Assembly (NCBI RefSeq): GCF_002160825.1
Contig: NZ_NFLI01000001.1
Coordinates: forward strand, 283,806-347,805
Reading direction: 5' to 3'
Origin: Lachnoclostridium sp. An131
Lineage (GTDB): Bacteria; Bacillota; Clostridia; Lachnospirales; Lachnospiraceae
DNA length: 64,000 nucleotides
Both the position numbers and the translations under genes were made by a program. The notes beneath the pieces are model-generated. The model searched no databases. It was not told the origin of the DNA and was given only the letters and a program-made list of their open reading frames with translations. Below, one piece after another: positions 16,130-25,610 of this stretch (within the stretch, counting starts at the first letter, position 1; each line of letters starts with the position of its first letter).

Positions 16130-17041
16130 ATGAGTAAAGTGATGGAAAGCCAGGAACCCGGAACTAGAACAGGAAAGGCTTTCAGCGGTCACTGGAAAGA
16201 AAAAGGAATGCAGGCGGTGTTTTTTATAGCCGCCTGCACCTCTATCTTAGCGGTAGCCCTGATTTGCATTTTCCTGTTTGCAAACGGACTTCCTGCTATA
16301 GCGGAAATCGGGCCTCTTGATTTCCTTCTGGGTAAAACCTGGAGGCCTGCCAATGATTTATATGGAATCTTTCCCTTTATCCTGGGAAGTATTTATGTGA
16401 CGGCCGGAGCGATCGTCATCGGAGTTCCCATAGGAATTCTGACCTCCATCTTCATGGCGGAGTACTGCCCGGCGAAGATTTACCGGCCCTTAAAGGCCGC
16501 CACCGAGCTTCTGGCCGGAATTCCTTCCGTCGTATACGGTTTCTTCGGTATGCTGGTTCTGGTTCCTTTTATCCGTGAGACTACGGGCAGCAAGGGAAAC
16601 GTCATGCTGACTGCCTGCATTCTGCTGGGAATCATGATTCTGCCGACGATTATCGGAACGACAGAGTCTGCCCTCAGAAGCGTCACGAGAACCTACTATG
16701 AAGGGGCTCTCGCTCTGGGAGCGACAAAGGAACGGACGATTTTCACCGTCATGCTTCCTGCCGCCAAGTCCGGCGTGCTGACGGGCGTGGTGCTGGGAAT
16801 CGGACGCGCCATCGGCGAGACTATGGCGGTCATCATGATTGCCGGAAACCAGGTGGGGATGCCGGAGGGCCTCTTAAAGGGCGTGCGTACCCTGACCGCG
16901 AACATCGTTCTGGAGATGGGCTACGCCACGGGGCTTCACAGAGAGGCGCTGATTGCCACAGCCGTAGTGCTCTTTGTGTTCATCCTGATTATCAACTTAA
17001 GCGTATCATTATTGAGGAGGGGACAAAATGCAGGCGATTAA
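16130..17041 (+). CDS. pstC: Phosphate ABC transporter permease PstC
   Basis: A 303-residue membrane subunit with six helices and the PstC signatures TELLAGIPSVVYGFFGM and the EAA-like loop RTYYEGALALGATKERTIF. The ATG is preceded by AGGAG. With PstA it forms the channel of the high-affinity phosphate importer. Its 3' end overlaps pstA by 14 bases, indicating coupled translation. Confidence 0.95.
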   Translation: MSKVMESQEPGTRTGKAFSGHWKEKGMQAVFFIAACTSILAVALICIFLFANGLPAIAEIGPLDFLLGKTWRPANDLYGIFPFILGSIYVTAGAIVIGVPIGILTSIFMAEYCPAKIYRPLKAATELLAGIPSVVYGFFGMLVLVPFIRETTGSKGNVMLTACILLGIMILPTIIGTTESALRSVTRTYYEGALALGATKERTIFTVMLPAAKSGVLTGVVLGIGRAIGETMAVIMIAGNQVGMPEGLLKGVRTLTANIVLEMGYATGLHREALIATAVVLFVFILIINLSVSLLRRGQNAGD

Positions 17042-17900
17042 CAGACAGACCGCAGGCGACAAGCTGCGCGCCTACTTCAAGCATCCGGGCTCCCTGGTTC
17101 TGTTCCTGCTGGTGATGCTGGCAGCGGTCGTTACCTTTGCGGTGCTTGTGTTCCTGATTGCGTATATTCTGGTGAGAGGCGTCCCTTACCTGACGCCGTC
17201 CCTGTTCGCGCTGAAATATAACTCGGACAATGTATCTCTGATGCCCGCGGTGGTCAACACCCTGCTGATGATTCTGATGTCCCTTCTGCTGGCGGTGCCC
17301 TTTGGAATCTTCGCGGCTATCTATCTGGTGGAGTACGCGAAGAAGGGAAATAAGCTGATCAGCGTGGTCCGCGTGACGGCGGAGACGCTTTCTGGTATTC
17401 CTTCTATCGTATACGGCCTGTTCGGTATGCTGTTCTTTGTGACGACCCTGAAATGGAGCTACTCCATGCTGTCAGGCGCCTTTACCCTGGCTATCATGAT
17501 TCTGCCGCTGATTATGCGTACTACGGAGGAAGCCCTGCTGGCGGTGCCGGATTCTTACCGGGAAGGAAGCTTCGGACTGGGAGCCGGAAAGCTGCGCACC
17601 GTGTTCCGCATCGTGCTTCCCAGCGCGATACCGGGAATCCTGGCGGGCGTCATCCTGGGCATCGGCCGTATCGTGGGCGAGACGGCGGCTCTGATGTACA
17701 CCTCCGGTACCGTAGCCAAATATGCCGGGCCGATGGATTCCGGCCGTACCCTGGCGCTTCATATGTACGTGCTGACAAGCGAAGCCCTTCATGTAAACGA
17801 GGCCTCCGCCACAGCCGTGGTACTGCTGGTGGTCGTCATCGGAATCAACGCGCTTTCCAGCTTTGTAGCGAAGAAATTAAGACAAAAGACAGGAGCCTGA
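17028..17900 (+). CDS. pstA: Phosphate ABC transporter permease PstA
   Basis: A 290-residue permease partner of PstC, with AETLSGIPSIVYGLFGM and the ATPase-contact loop DSYREGSFGLGAGKLRTVF. About six membrane helices. The start lies inside the end of pstC, with GAGGAGGGG as a strong ribosome site. Gene order pstS-C-A-B-phoU is the standard one. Confidence 0.95.
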   Translation: MQAINRQTAGDKLRAYFKHPGSLVLFLLVMLAAVVTFAVLVFLIAYILVRGVPYLTPSLFALKYNSDNVSLMPAVVNTLLMILMSLLLAVPFGIFAAIYLVEYAKKGNKLISVVRVTAETLSGIPSIVYGLFGMLFFVTTLKWSYSMLSGAFTLAIMILPLIMRTTEEALLAVPDSYREGSFGLGAGKLRTVFRIVLPSAIPGILAGVILGIGRIVGETAALMYTSGTVAKYAGPMDSGRTLALHMYVLTSEALHVNEASATAVVLLVVVIGINALSSFVAKKLRQKTGA

Positions 17901-17942
17901 GAAGCATCTCATGCACTGCAGGACAGATGGGAGTAAAATAGA

Positions 17943-18692
17943 ATGAGTATCATGCAAATCGAGAATCTGGATCTGTTTTACGGAGATTTTCAGGCTCTCA
18001 AAAACATAAATATGGAAATACAGGCCAATGAGATTACGGCCTTTATCGGACCCTCCGGCTGCGGAAAGTCCACATTTTTAAAGACCCTGAACCGAATGAA
18101 CGATCTGGTAGAGGGCTGCAGGATCACCGGAAAGGTGATGCTGGAAGGGCAGGACATCTACAACGGCATGGATGTGAACCTTTTGAGAAAACGGGTAGGT
18201 ATGGTGTTCCAGAAGCCGAACCCCTTCCCTATGAGCATTTATGACAATATTGCCTATGGACCGAGGACCCATGGCATCCGCAGCAAGGCAAAGCTGGATG
18301 ACATTGTAGAGAAATCCCTCCGCAACGCGGCTATCTGGGATGAAACAAAGGATCGTCTGAAGACCAGCGCCCTGGGCATGTCAGGCGGACAGCAGCAGAG
18401 ACTCTGTATCGCGAGAGCCCTTGCGGTGCAGCCGGACATCCTGCTGATGGATGAGCCGACCTCCGCTCTGGATCCGATTTCAACTTCTAAGATAGAAGAT
18501 CTTTGCATGGAGCTGAAAAAGGATTATACTATTATTATCGTTACGCATAATATGCAGCAGGCAGCGCGTATTTCTGACAAGACAGCGTTCTTCCTTCTGG
18601 GCGAGGTCATCGAGATGGGTGAGACCGATCAGATCTTCTCCATGCCGAAGGATGAGCGGACAGAAAACTATATCTCAGGAAGGTTTGGTTGA
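17943..18692 (+). CDS. pstB: Phosphate ABC transporter ATP-binding protein PstB
   Basis: A 249-residue ATPase. Walker [10 protein letters not shown] (residues 38-46), the Q-loop [12 protein letters not shown], the signature MSGGQQQR and Walker [14 protein letters not shown] are all intact. It energises PstCA. The PNPFPMS and NRMNDL segments are specific to the PstB subfamily. The stop is 4 bases before the phoU start. Confidence 0.96.
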   Translation: MSIMQIENLDLFYGDFQALKNINMEIQANEITAFIGPSGCGKSTFLKTLNRMNDLVEGCRITGKVMLEGQDIYNGMDVNLLRKRVGMVFQKPNPFPMSIYDNIAYGPRTHGIRSKAKLDDIVEKSLRNAAIWDETKDRLKTSALGMSGGQQQRLCIARALAVQPDILLMDEPTSALDPISTSKIEDLCMELKKDYTIIIVTHNMQQAARISDKTAFFLLGEVIEMGETDQIFSMPKDERTENYISGRFG

Positions 18693-18696
18693 TAAG

Positions 18697-19344
18697 ATGA
18701 GAGATTTTTATGAAGAGCAGCTTACGAGGCTGCACACACAGATGATTGCAATGGGCAGTCTTTGCGAAAAGGCGATCGCGGACGCGACCAAGGCCTTGAC
18801 GGATGGCGATGTGGCCCTGGCTAAGGAGGTCATGGCAGGAGATGCCAAGATCAACCAGCAGGAGAGGGATATTGAGGCGATGTGCATCAAGCTTCTGCTG
18901 CACCAGCAGCCGGTAGCAGGCGATTTGCGCCGGGTATCTGCCGCGCTGAAGATGGTGACAGATATGGAGCGGGTAGGCGATCAGGCCGCTGATATCGCAG
19001 AAATCGTCGTACAGATGAATGAGAAGCTTCCGGATCAGTTTCTGCACATCTGCAAGATGGGCACTGTTGCCATGAAGATGGTCACCGACAGCGTAAACGC
19101 TTATGTAGATATGAAGCTGGATCTTGCCAGGGAGGTCATCAAGAGCGATGACGAGGTAGATGAACTGTTCCTGAAGGTACGCGGAGAGATTCTGGATGCC
19201 ATCCGTGAGGACAGCAGCAGAGGAGAGGAGCTTCTGGATCTGTTCATGATTACCAAGTATTACGAGCGTATCGGCGATCATGCGACAAACATTGCCGAGT
19301 GGGTGGAATATGCCATCACTGGAGAGCGCTCCGCAGAAAATTAG
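18697..19344 (+). CDS. phoU: Phosphate signalling protein PhoU
   Basis: A 215-residue helical protein with the two PhoU repeats, each with a metal-cluster motif (MERVGDQAADIAEIV near residue 90 and YERIGDHATNIAEWV near residue 192). PhoU couples the Pst transporter to the PhoR kinase and limits the Pho response when phosphate is plentiful. The ATG at 18697 follows the pstB stop by 4 bases, with AGGAAGG as ribosome site. An in-frame upstream ATG inside pstB is not expected to be used. Confidence 0.95.
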   Translation: MRDFYEEQLTRLHTQMIAMGSLCEKAIADATKALTDGDVALAKEVMAGDAKINQQERDIEAMCIKLLLHQQPVAGDLRRVSAALKMVTDMERVGDQAADIAEIVVQMNEKLPDQFLHICKMGTVAMKMVTDSVNAYVDMKLDLAREVIKSDDEVDELFLKVRGEILDAIREDSSRGEELLDLFMITKYYERIGDHATNIAEWVEYAITGERSAEN

Positions 19345-19382
19345 TAAAAAACAGGTGTTTTTCTTCATAAAATATTAAAAAG

Positions 19383-19428
19383 TGGCTGTTATACTTCTTA
19401 TCAAGAGAAGTAGAACAGTCATTTTTTT
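19383..19428 (+). terminator. Terminator of the pst-phoU operon
   Basis: A long stem formed by 19383-19399 (TGGCTGTTATACTTCTT) and 19404-19421, with two mismatches, is followed by T7. It lies 40 bases after the phoU stop. Confidence 0.9.
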
Positions 19429-19497
19429 GCCTGCGGGTATCCACACTGCAGGCTTTATTGGTCTGGATGCCGATGCAGGGAAAGGAGGCTGCGCTGT

Positions 19498-20715
19498 ATG
19501 AAAGGGAGAAAGAGGCTTTATCTGCTGGCGCTGGCTGCATTACTGGGGATTGTGGCAGGATGCGGTACGAAAGGCGGAGAGATGGGAAGCATGGAATCCC
19601 AGGATATGGAAGAAGTGGAAGAAGCGCAGAACGAAACGTCCCAGGAGAATGCTGCGCAGGACGGAGAGAGCGCAGAGGCTTTCGTGGAGGCGCCTGCACA
19701 GAATGAACGCCTGACAAAGGAAGGAGATGGATACGGCATCTCCATCCGTATTTACCACAGCGACGACATGGCGGAAAACATCTGCTTCAATACGACGATG
19801 ACCAGAGGAGTCACCCCGGAGATCCTGGTGATGAATCTGGCAGCCTACGGCATGCTGCCGGACGCAGTGACGGTACAGGATTTTTCAATCGAGACAGAGG
19901 TGGAGAAAGAGACCACAGAGACGCGGCTGCAGCTGGATCTGTCCGCTGATTTTGCGGACTATCTTTCCTCAATGGGAACCTCGGGAGAAATGATGGTGAT
20001 GGGAAGCCTGGTCAATACCTTTCTGGATGCTTATGACGCCTCCATGATGAAGGTGACGGCCGGAGGAGAGCTTCTGGAGACAGGCCATCAGATCTATGAC
20101 AGCTGGCTGGAGCTGTATGATTATGTGCAGGCCTCCTATTCCGTGGCGGACGGTCTGCTCCAGGAGGGCACGGTGACCTTTTCCTATCCTCAGATTCGGG
20201 ACTGCGCTGACACCGGGCTCCAGGAAAAATGGAACAATATCATGGAAAAGAAAGCGGAGGACCTGGCGGAGAGCCTGGAAGAAGGCGATACCCTTCAGGG
20301 CTCCTTTGACGTAAAAACCATGAATGACGAGCTTCTTTCCATTCTCGTATCCGGAGAGATCTCGGCGGCGTCGGCTGCGTATCCCACCCGGTTTCAGTAC
20401 ACATACAATATCGATATGAGAACAGGGGAAAATATCCGCCTGGCTACTTACAGGAACGTGGATCAGATTGCGGAAGACATGATGAACGGAACGGGCTATA
20501 CAGTCAGCGGTGACCTGGCAGAGGAATTTCAGAAACGGCTGACCGTTCTTTATGGGGACACGGAGCAGCTGGCGGCGGCTCTCCGAAGCTTTGATTTTGG
20601 AAAGGGACAGGTGGAATATCCGGTGGGATACTCCTATCAGGAGAACGGAAAGACCTGTCTGTGCATGGAGGTTCCCCATGCGCTGGGCGATTTTGTAACA
20701 GTAGAACTTGAATAA
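19498..20715 (+). CDS. Lipoprotein with GerMN and DUF3298/RsiV-like domains
   Basis: A 405-residue secreted lipoprotein. A short signal peptide ends in the lipobox VAGC (Cys22), followed by an acidic linker to about residue 65. Residues 75-205 resemble a GerMN domain (TRGVTPEILVMNLAAYGML...LGSLVNTFLDAYDA-like). Residues about 215-400 look like the DUF3298/RsiV C-terminal fold (YTYNIDMRTGENIRLAT, VEYPVGYSYQENGKTCLCMEV). GerMN domains occur in spore-germination and lipoprotein contexts; the job here is unknown. AAAGGAGG precedes the start. It lies after the pst terminator and before the AT-rich RNA region, as a single gene. Confidence 0.65.
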   Translation: MKGRKRLYLLALAALLGIVAGCGTKGGEMGSMESQDMEEVEEAQNETSQENAAQDGESAEAFVEAPAQNERLTKEGDGYGISIRIYHSDDMAENICFNTTMTRGVTPEILVMNLAAYGMLPDAVTVQDFSIETEVEKETTETRLQLDLSADFADYLSSMGTSGEMMVMGSLVNTFLDAYDASMMKVTAGGELLETGHQIYDSWLELYDYVQASYSVADGLLQEGTVTFSYPQIRDCADTGLQEKWNNIMEKKAEDLAESLEEGDTLQGSFDVKTMNDELLSILVSGEISAASAAYPTRFQYTYNIDMRTGENIRLATYRNVDQIAEDMMNGTGYTVSGDLAEEFQKRLTVLYGDTEQLAAALRSFDFGKGQVEYPVGYSYQENGKTCLCMEVPHALGDFVTVELE

Positions 20716-20811
20716 ATATTCTGAATATTAATAAAAATTACAATAATACACACAGAAAAAAACGACAGAGAAAGCAAAAGCAGAATTAATAAAATTTTTT
20801 ATAAAAAAGTA

Positions 20812-20840
20812 TTGACAAATACAGATCTCGTGATTATAAT
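20812..20840 (+). promoter_or_regulatory. Consensus sigma-A promoter of the non-coding transcript
   Basis: TTGACA (20812-20817), a 17-base spacer and TATAAT (20835-20840). Both hexamers are perfect and AT-rich DNA lies upstream (20716-20811, nothing else seen there). It is the strongest-looking promoter in the window. Transcription should start near 20847, and no coding frame follows for 600 bases. Confidence 0.85.
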
Positions 20841-20846
20841 GTAATC

Positions 20847-21377
20847 AAAGATAAGAAATAAACAAAACAACACCACATTATCTTAGAAGAATATAATTAA
20901 TTATATTTAATATAGATTATGAGGTGAATCTAAGAAAGAGAGGTACAGTCCAACCAAAACTTAACGAATTACCCTATAATCTAAGAAAAGGAGGTACGGA
21001 CCACCGAAGACTTAAAGGTGACCTTCTGATAGAACTTTAAGAGACAGGTGTAAAAAACATCTGAATCAAAAAAGTAATATGAACGGAGGTCAGGGTAAAA
21101 GCAAAAACGTTCGATGAGAATCGGCAGCAGAAGAAAAGAAGAAGCCGGGTAAGAAGAAAAAGAAGAAGTCAAAAGAACCGGAAAAGAAAAGCTTTATAAT
21201 CAGAAGAAGGTAAAAAGCCGAAGACAGAAGAAATCGAACGGAAGAAGTCATTGGGACTTCAGAAAATTGAAAAGAAGCTGAAAACAGAATAGGAAAAGAG
21301 AGGTAACAGTCCAATGGACAGCATAGTATGACAGCGGGTGTCAATGAATGAAAGTAATTGATACCCGCTGATTTTGT
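20847..21377 (+). ncRNA. Candidate large structured non-coding RNA or leader, about 530 nt
   Basis: A region between a perfect promoter and a strong terminator, with no plus-strand frame worth calling. It is rich in purines, especially in its second half (GAAGAAG tracts). It holds a near-direct repeat: AATCTAAGAAAGAGAGGTAC at about 20927 and AATCTAAGAAAAGGAGGTAC at about 20977, each followed by a GTCC or GACC variant. A third GAGAGGTAACAGTCC occurs at about 21298, close to the terminator. The length, strong promoter and repeated motif suggest a highly expressed RNA. Because an ABC exporter follows 70 bases after the terminator, it may be an attenuating leader. I do not recognise it as tmRNA, RNase P RNA, 6S or SRP RNA. 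A decayed coding region is the alternative. Confidence 0.5.
21332..21377 (+). terminator. Terminator of the non-coding transcript
   Basis: A 14-base stem (CAGCGGGTGTCAAT at 21332-21345, ATTGATACCCGCTG at 21357-21370, one G-T pair) with an 11-base loop, followed by ATTTTGTTT. It separates the RNA from the ABC exporter gene at 21448. Confidence 0.88.
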
Positions 21378-21447
21378 TTGTCCGCTTGAATATTTCCTGC
21401 GCACGGGATAAAATAGAAGAAGAAACTAAGCGGGAGGATGAGATTCC

Positions 21448-22152
21448 TTGGAACATTTTGTAGAGCTTAGGGGGGTTAAGAAAATATACCACATGGGCGA
21501 GGTAGAGATCCCGGCCGTGGACGGTATTGATTTTGAAATTGAAAAAGGAGAGTTTGTAGTCATCGTAGGACCGAGCGGCGCGGGAAAAACGACTGTGCTG
21601 AATATTCTGGGCGGTATGGATACGTGTACGGAAGGCGAGGTCTGGGTGGACGGAAAGGATATCGGGAAATTTAAGGGGAAGCAGCTGACGGCTTACCGGA
21701 GGGACGATATCGGTTTTGTCTTCCAGTTTTATAACCTTGTCCAGAACCTGACAGCCCTGGAGAATGTAGAGCTGGCCCTCCAGATCTGCAGGGATCCTCT
21801 GGACGCAAGGCAGGTGCTTGAGGAGGTAGGGCTGGGAAACAGAACGGATAATTTTCCGGCTCAGCTTTCCGGAGGAGAGCAGCAGCGCGTGGCGATCGCC
21901 CGGGCTCTGGCAAAGAACCCGAAGCTTCTGCTCTGCGACGAGCCTACGGGTGCGCTGGATTACAATACAGGAAAGGCGATTCTGAAGCTTCTGCAGGATA
22001 CCTGCAGGGAGAAAGGCATGACTGTGTTAGTTATTACGCACAACTCGGCGATTGCGCCCATGGCAGATCGGATCATTAAGATTCGAAACGGGCGGGTCAG
22101 CGAGATGAAGCTGAATGAACACCCGATTTCAGTGGAAGCGATTGAGTGGTAG
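21448..22152 (+). CDS. ABC exporter ATP-binding protein (LolD/MacB type)
   Basis: A 234-residue ATPase beginning with TTG, with GGGAGG 10 bases upstream; no ATG is available near the conserved N-terminus [17 protein letters not shown]. Walker [10 protein letters not shown] (residues 39-47), the Q-loop [19 protein letters not shown], the signature LSGGEQQR and Walker [13 protein letters not shown] are present. This subfamily pairs with FtsX-like permeases in mechanotransmission-type exporters. The permease follows immediately. The substrate is not known; peptide antibiotic export or lipoprotein-related functions are typical. Confidence 0.9.
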   Translation: MEHFVELRGVKKIYHMGEVEIPAVDGIDFEIEKGEFVVIVGPSGAGKTTVLNILGGMDTCTEGEVWVDGKDIGKFKGKQLTAYRRDDIGFVFQFYNLVQNLTALENVELALQICRDPLDARQVLEEVGLGNRTDNFPAQLSGGEQQRVAIARALAKNPKLLLCDEPTGALDYNTGKAILKLLQDTCREKGMTVLVITHNSAIAPMADRIIKIRNGRVSEMKLNEHPISVEAIEW

Positions 22153-22162
22153 CAGGGCAGGG

Positions 22163-25100
22163 ATGACGATGAAGAAAAAGGCACTGAGAAAAGAATTCTA
22201 CATGGAAGTCCGCAAAACGCTGAACCGCTTTCTGTCGCTTCTGCTGATTACAGCCCTTGGCGTGGCCTTTTTTTCCGGTATACGGGCGACGCAGCCGGAT
22301 ATGGAGCTTTCGGCGGACACCTATTATGACGAGGCCAGGCTCATGGATATCAGCGTTCAGGGGACGCTTGGCCTGACGGAGGAGGACGCGCAGAGCATTG
22401 CAGCCATAGAAGGCGTGGAAGAGGTCATGCCTTATTATTCCATGGACATGTTTGGAACCCTGGAAGATGAGCGGCTGAATCTGCAGGTCATGTCTGTTCC
22501 GGAGACGATGAACCTGATGACAGTGACGGAAGGACGTATGCCTGAGGCGGAAAATGAGTGTGTGGTGGACAATCAGATGCTCGCCGATGGCGTGTGCCAG
22601 CTTGGCGATACGATTACGCTGAGCTCTGCCACAGATACGGAGACGGAAGATATCTTAAGCGTTACGGAGTTTACGGTGGTGGGCGCGGTTACAAGCCCTT
22701 ACTATCTTTCTCTGGAAAGAGGCACTACCAGTATCGGAAACGGGACGCTGAACGGTTTTCTGGCGGTACAGGAAGATGCATTTTCCCTGGATTACTATAC
22801 GCAGATCTGTGTGAGAATGACAGGGGCTGATAAGCTTGGCTGCTACGGGGATCCATACAGTGAGCTGGCAGACACGGTAGTGGACAGGATCGAAGCGATC
22901 GCGGACGAGCGGTGCGAGATCCGTTACGCCGAGGTACAGGAGGAAGGCCGGCAGGAGATTGCGGATGCAGAGGCCGAGATCGCGGACGCGGAAGCGGAGC
23001 TTGCAGATGCAGCCCAGGAGCTGGAAGACGGGCGCGCGGATCTGGAAGAGGCAAAACAGGAGCTTGCGGATGGCAAAGCAGAGCTTGCGGACGGCGAAGC
23101 CGAATTTGCAGAGAAGGAGCAGGACTACCTGGACGCCAGACAGCAGACCTCAGACGGCTGGATACAGGCGGATGAGGGAAGAAAGCAGATTATAAACGCA
23201 GAACGGCAGCTGGAGGGCGGCTGGGAGCAGTACGAGGAAGGGAAAAAGCAGATCGAGGAGGGCTATGCGGCTCTTGCGCCTTACGAGGAGCAGTATGCAC
23301 AGCTGGAGGAGGCGGAAGCACAGCTTCAGTCGGGAATCGGGCAGGCTCAGGCAGGAATTGAGGAGGTGCAGAAGCTTCTCAGTCAGATCGAAGAGATAGA
23401 GAAGCTTCCGGAAGATGAATGGCAGCCCGGATGGGCGGAGCTGGTGGCCCAGAAGGCAGCTCTGGAGGAGAAGCTCTCGCAGGGCCAGGCAGCGCTTGCA
23501 GAGCTTGAGAACCAGCTTGCGGCCTGCCAGGAAGGAATGGCGCAGCTGGCTCCCGTCATTGAAGAGACGAGGGCGCAGCTGGATGCCGGAGCGGAGGAGC
23601 TGGCAGCCAGCAAGAAGCAGCTGGATGCGGCTCAGGCTGAGATAGACGCGGCGAACAGCAAAATCAGTGAGTCTGTGGAGCAGCTTTCGGAGGCAGAGGA
23701 TGAGCTCGCGGACGCAGAGCAGCAGCTGGCAGACGGAAGAGCCGAGCTTGCGGACGCCAGACAGGAGATCGCAGACGGCGAGCAGGAGATCGCAGACGCG
23801 GAAGAGGAGCTGGCAGACGGAGAGAGAGAGTACGCGGATGCAAAGGCAGAGGCTGATGTGGAGATCGCAGATGCCAGAGAGCAGATTGCGGACGCGGAAG
23901 AAGAGCTGGCTGATATGGAGCTGCCGGAATGGTACGTGCTGGACCGTGATTATATTGCGTCCTATGTGGACTATGGACAGAATGCGGAGCGGATCGGTGC
24001 GATCGGACGTGTATTTCCTGTCCTCTTTTTCCTGGTTGCGGCGCTTGTATGTCTTACGACGATGACCCGGATGGTGGAAGAGGAACGCACGCAGATCGGA
24101 ACCCTGAAGGCTCTGGGCTACAGCAGGGGCAATATTGCGGCAAAATATATTCTTTATGCGCTGCTCTCCAGCCTGCTGGGCAGCCTGCTGGGACTTGTGG
24201 CAGGACAGAAGTTTCTTCCGTGGGTAATTATAGAGGCCTACAAGATCCTGTATCCGGATCTTCCGTATACGCTGACGCCGCTGAACCTGCAGTATTCGGT
24301 GATGGCGACGGCGGCGGCTGTGCTTTGCACGACGCTTGCGGCCTGGGCGGCCTGCTATAAGGAGCTGTTTGAGGTTCCGGCAGAGCTGATGAGGCCCGCA
24401 GCCCCGAAGGCAGGAAAGCGAGTGTTCCTGGAGCGGATTACCTTTATCTGGAAGCGCTTGAATTTCAGCCGTAAGGCCTCGGTGCGCAATCTGATTCGGT
24501 ATAAGAAGCGGTTCTTTATGACCATATTTGGAATCGGAGGCTGCACAGCGCTTCTCCTGCTTGGCTTTGGTTTGAAGGATTCTGTGTCCTATCTTGGTGT
24601 GGGGCAGTTTGAAAATATTTTTGTATATGACGCATCTATCAGTATCGATACGGAAGCGGAAGAGGAAAAGAAGGCGGAGCTGATGGATACCGTGGCTTCG
24701 GACGATCGGGTTACAGACGGCACGGAAATGCTGGAGACGGCTGTGGATGTGGAGAAGGACGGCGTGCAGAAGAGCGCATACCTGATAGTACCCCAGGATG
24801 AGAGCGTGCTGGCTCAGTACATACGGCTGCAGAATCGGGAAACTGGAGAGTCTTATGAGCTTACGGATGATGGCATTGTCATTTCAGAAAAGCTGGCAGC
24901 TCTGCTGAATGTGTCAGAAGGAGACACGGTGACCCTGGGCGGTGACGATACGGAGCATGTAGAGGCAGTGGTTACGCATATCACGGAAAATTACTTTATG
25001 CATTATGTGTATATGGATCGGGAGCTCTACGAGGAGCTTTATGACAAGGAGCCGGAATGGAACATGCTTTTTGTCAACCTGGCGCAGACAGACGAGGCTT

Positions 25101-25603
25101 TTGAGAATCAGGTTCAGGAAGATTACATGGAGCTGGACGCTGTGCTTGGCGTGACCTTCATCAGCGGAACTGCGGAGACTGTAGAGGATATGCTGGACAC
25201 GATGAATGTAGTAATCCTTGTGCTTGTTGTGTCGGCGGGAATGCTGGCCTTCATCGTGCTGTATAATCTGAACAACATTAATATCAGTGAGCGGAAGCGG
25301 GAGCTGGCGACTCTGAAGGTGCTGGGATTCTTTGACCGGGAGGTTTCCTCCTATGTAAACCGGGAAAATATTATGCTGACTGTGATTGGAACGGCTGTGG
25401 GCCTGATTATGGGCACGGCTCTTCACAGATATGTGATGACGACAGTCGAGACAGATACTTTGATGTTTGGGCGGACGATTGAGCTTCACAGCTTTGTGTA
25501 CAGCATCCTTCTGACGCTGGTGTTTTCTATTATTGTAAATGGAATGCAGTATTTTAAGCTGCGGAAGATCGATATGGTGGAATCCCTGAAGAGCGTGGAA
25601 TAG
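22163..25603 (+). CDS. FtsX/MacB-family ABC permease with a long extracytoplasmic coiled coil
   Basis: About 1146 residues. The start may be the ATG at 22163 or the one at 22169; each has an AGGG about 5-6 bases upstream. An N-terminal membrane helix (about 18-40) is followed by a MacB-like extracytoplasmic domain. Next comes a coiled coil of about 340 residues (roughly 260-595), rich in repeats such as EIADAEAELADA and AEEELADGERE. A cluster of three helices (FtsX domain) follows near 625-745, then a second FtsX unit (extracytoplasmic domain 800-1010, helices 1030-1145). It forms an exporter with the ATPase encoded just upstream. Coiled coils of this sort also occur in YhgE/Pip-type proteins. 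The cargo is unknown. Confidence 0.85.
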   Translation: MTMKKKALRKEFYMEVRKTLNRFLSLLLITALGVAFFSGIRATQPDMELSADTYYDEARLMDISVQGTLGLTEEDAQSIAAIEGVEEVMPYYSMDMFGTLEDERLNLQVMSVPETMNLMTVTEGRMPEAENECVVDNQMLADGVCQLGDTITLSSATDTETEDILSVTEFTVVGAVTSPYYLSLERGTTSIGNGTLNGFLAVQEDAFSLDYYTQICVRMTGADKLGCYGDPYSELADTVVDRIEAIADERCEIRYAEVQEEGRQEIADAEAEIADAEAELADAAQELEDGRADLEEAKQELADGKAELADGEAEFAEKEQDYLDARQQTSDGWIQADEGRKQIINAERQLEGGWEQYEEGKKQIEEGYAALAPYEEQYAQLEEAEAQLQSGIGQAQAGIEEVQKLLSQIEEIEKLPEDEWQPGWAELVAQKAALEEKLSQGQAALAELENQLAACQEGMAQLAPVIEETRAQLDAGAEELAASKKQLDAAQAEIDAANSKISESVEQLSEAEDELADAEQQLADGRAELADARQEIADGEQEIADAEEELADGEREYADAKAEADVEIADAREQIADAEEELADMELPEWYVLDRDYIASYVDYGQNAERIGAIGRVFPVLFFLVAALVCLTTMTRMVEEERTQIGTLKALGYSRGNIAAKYILYALLSSLLGSLLGLVAGQKFLPWVIIEAYKILYPDLPYTLTPLNLQYSVMATAAAVLCTTLAAWAACYKELFEVPAELMRPAAPKAGKRVFLERITFIWKRLNFSRKASVRNLIRYKKRFFMTIFGIGGCTALLLLGFGLKDSVSYLGVGQFENIFVYDASISIDTEAEEEKKAELMDTVASDDRVTDGTEMLETAVDVEKDGVQKSAYLIVPQDESVLAQYIRLQNRETGESYELTDDGIVISEKLAALLNVSEGDTVTLGGDDTEHVEAVVTHITENYFMHYVYMDRELYEELYDKEPEWNMLFVNLAQTDEAFENQVQEDYMELDAVLGVTFISGTAETVEDMLDTMNVVILVLVVSAGMLAFIVLYNLNNINISERKRELATLKVLGFFDREVSSYVNRENIMLTVIGTAVGLIMGTALHRYVMTTVETDTLMFGRTIELHSFVYSILLTLVFSIIVNGMQYFKLRKIDMVESLKSVE

Positions 25604-25610
25604 GGAGAAG

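Noticed and set aside
20847..21377. Known RNAs (RNase P RNA, tmRNA, 6S RNA, SRP RNA)
   Set aside because: The GAGGTACAGTCC motif loosely recalls a conserved RNase P segment, but the other conserved blocks, the tRNA-like ends of tmRNA and the SRP Alu/S-domain patterns are not present.
20981..21404. Minus-strand frames of 63 and 104 codons in the RNA candidate
   Set aside because: Ser/Phe/Leu-rich text produced by reading purine-rich DNA backwards. No ribosome sites, and no promoter in that direction.
22975..23930. Repetitive DNA that might be a CRISPR-like or satellite array
   Set aside because: The repeats stay in frame and encode a heptad coiled coil of the permease. There are no constant repeat and variable spacer units.
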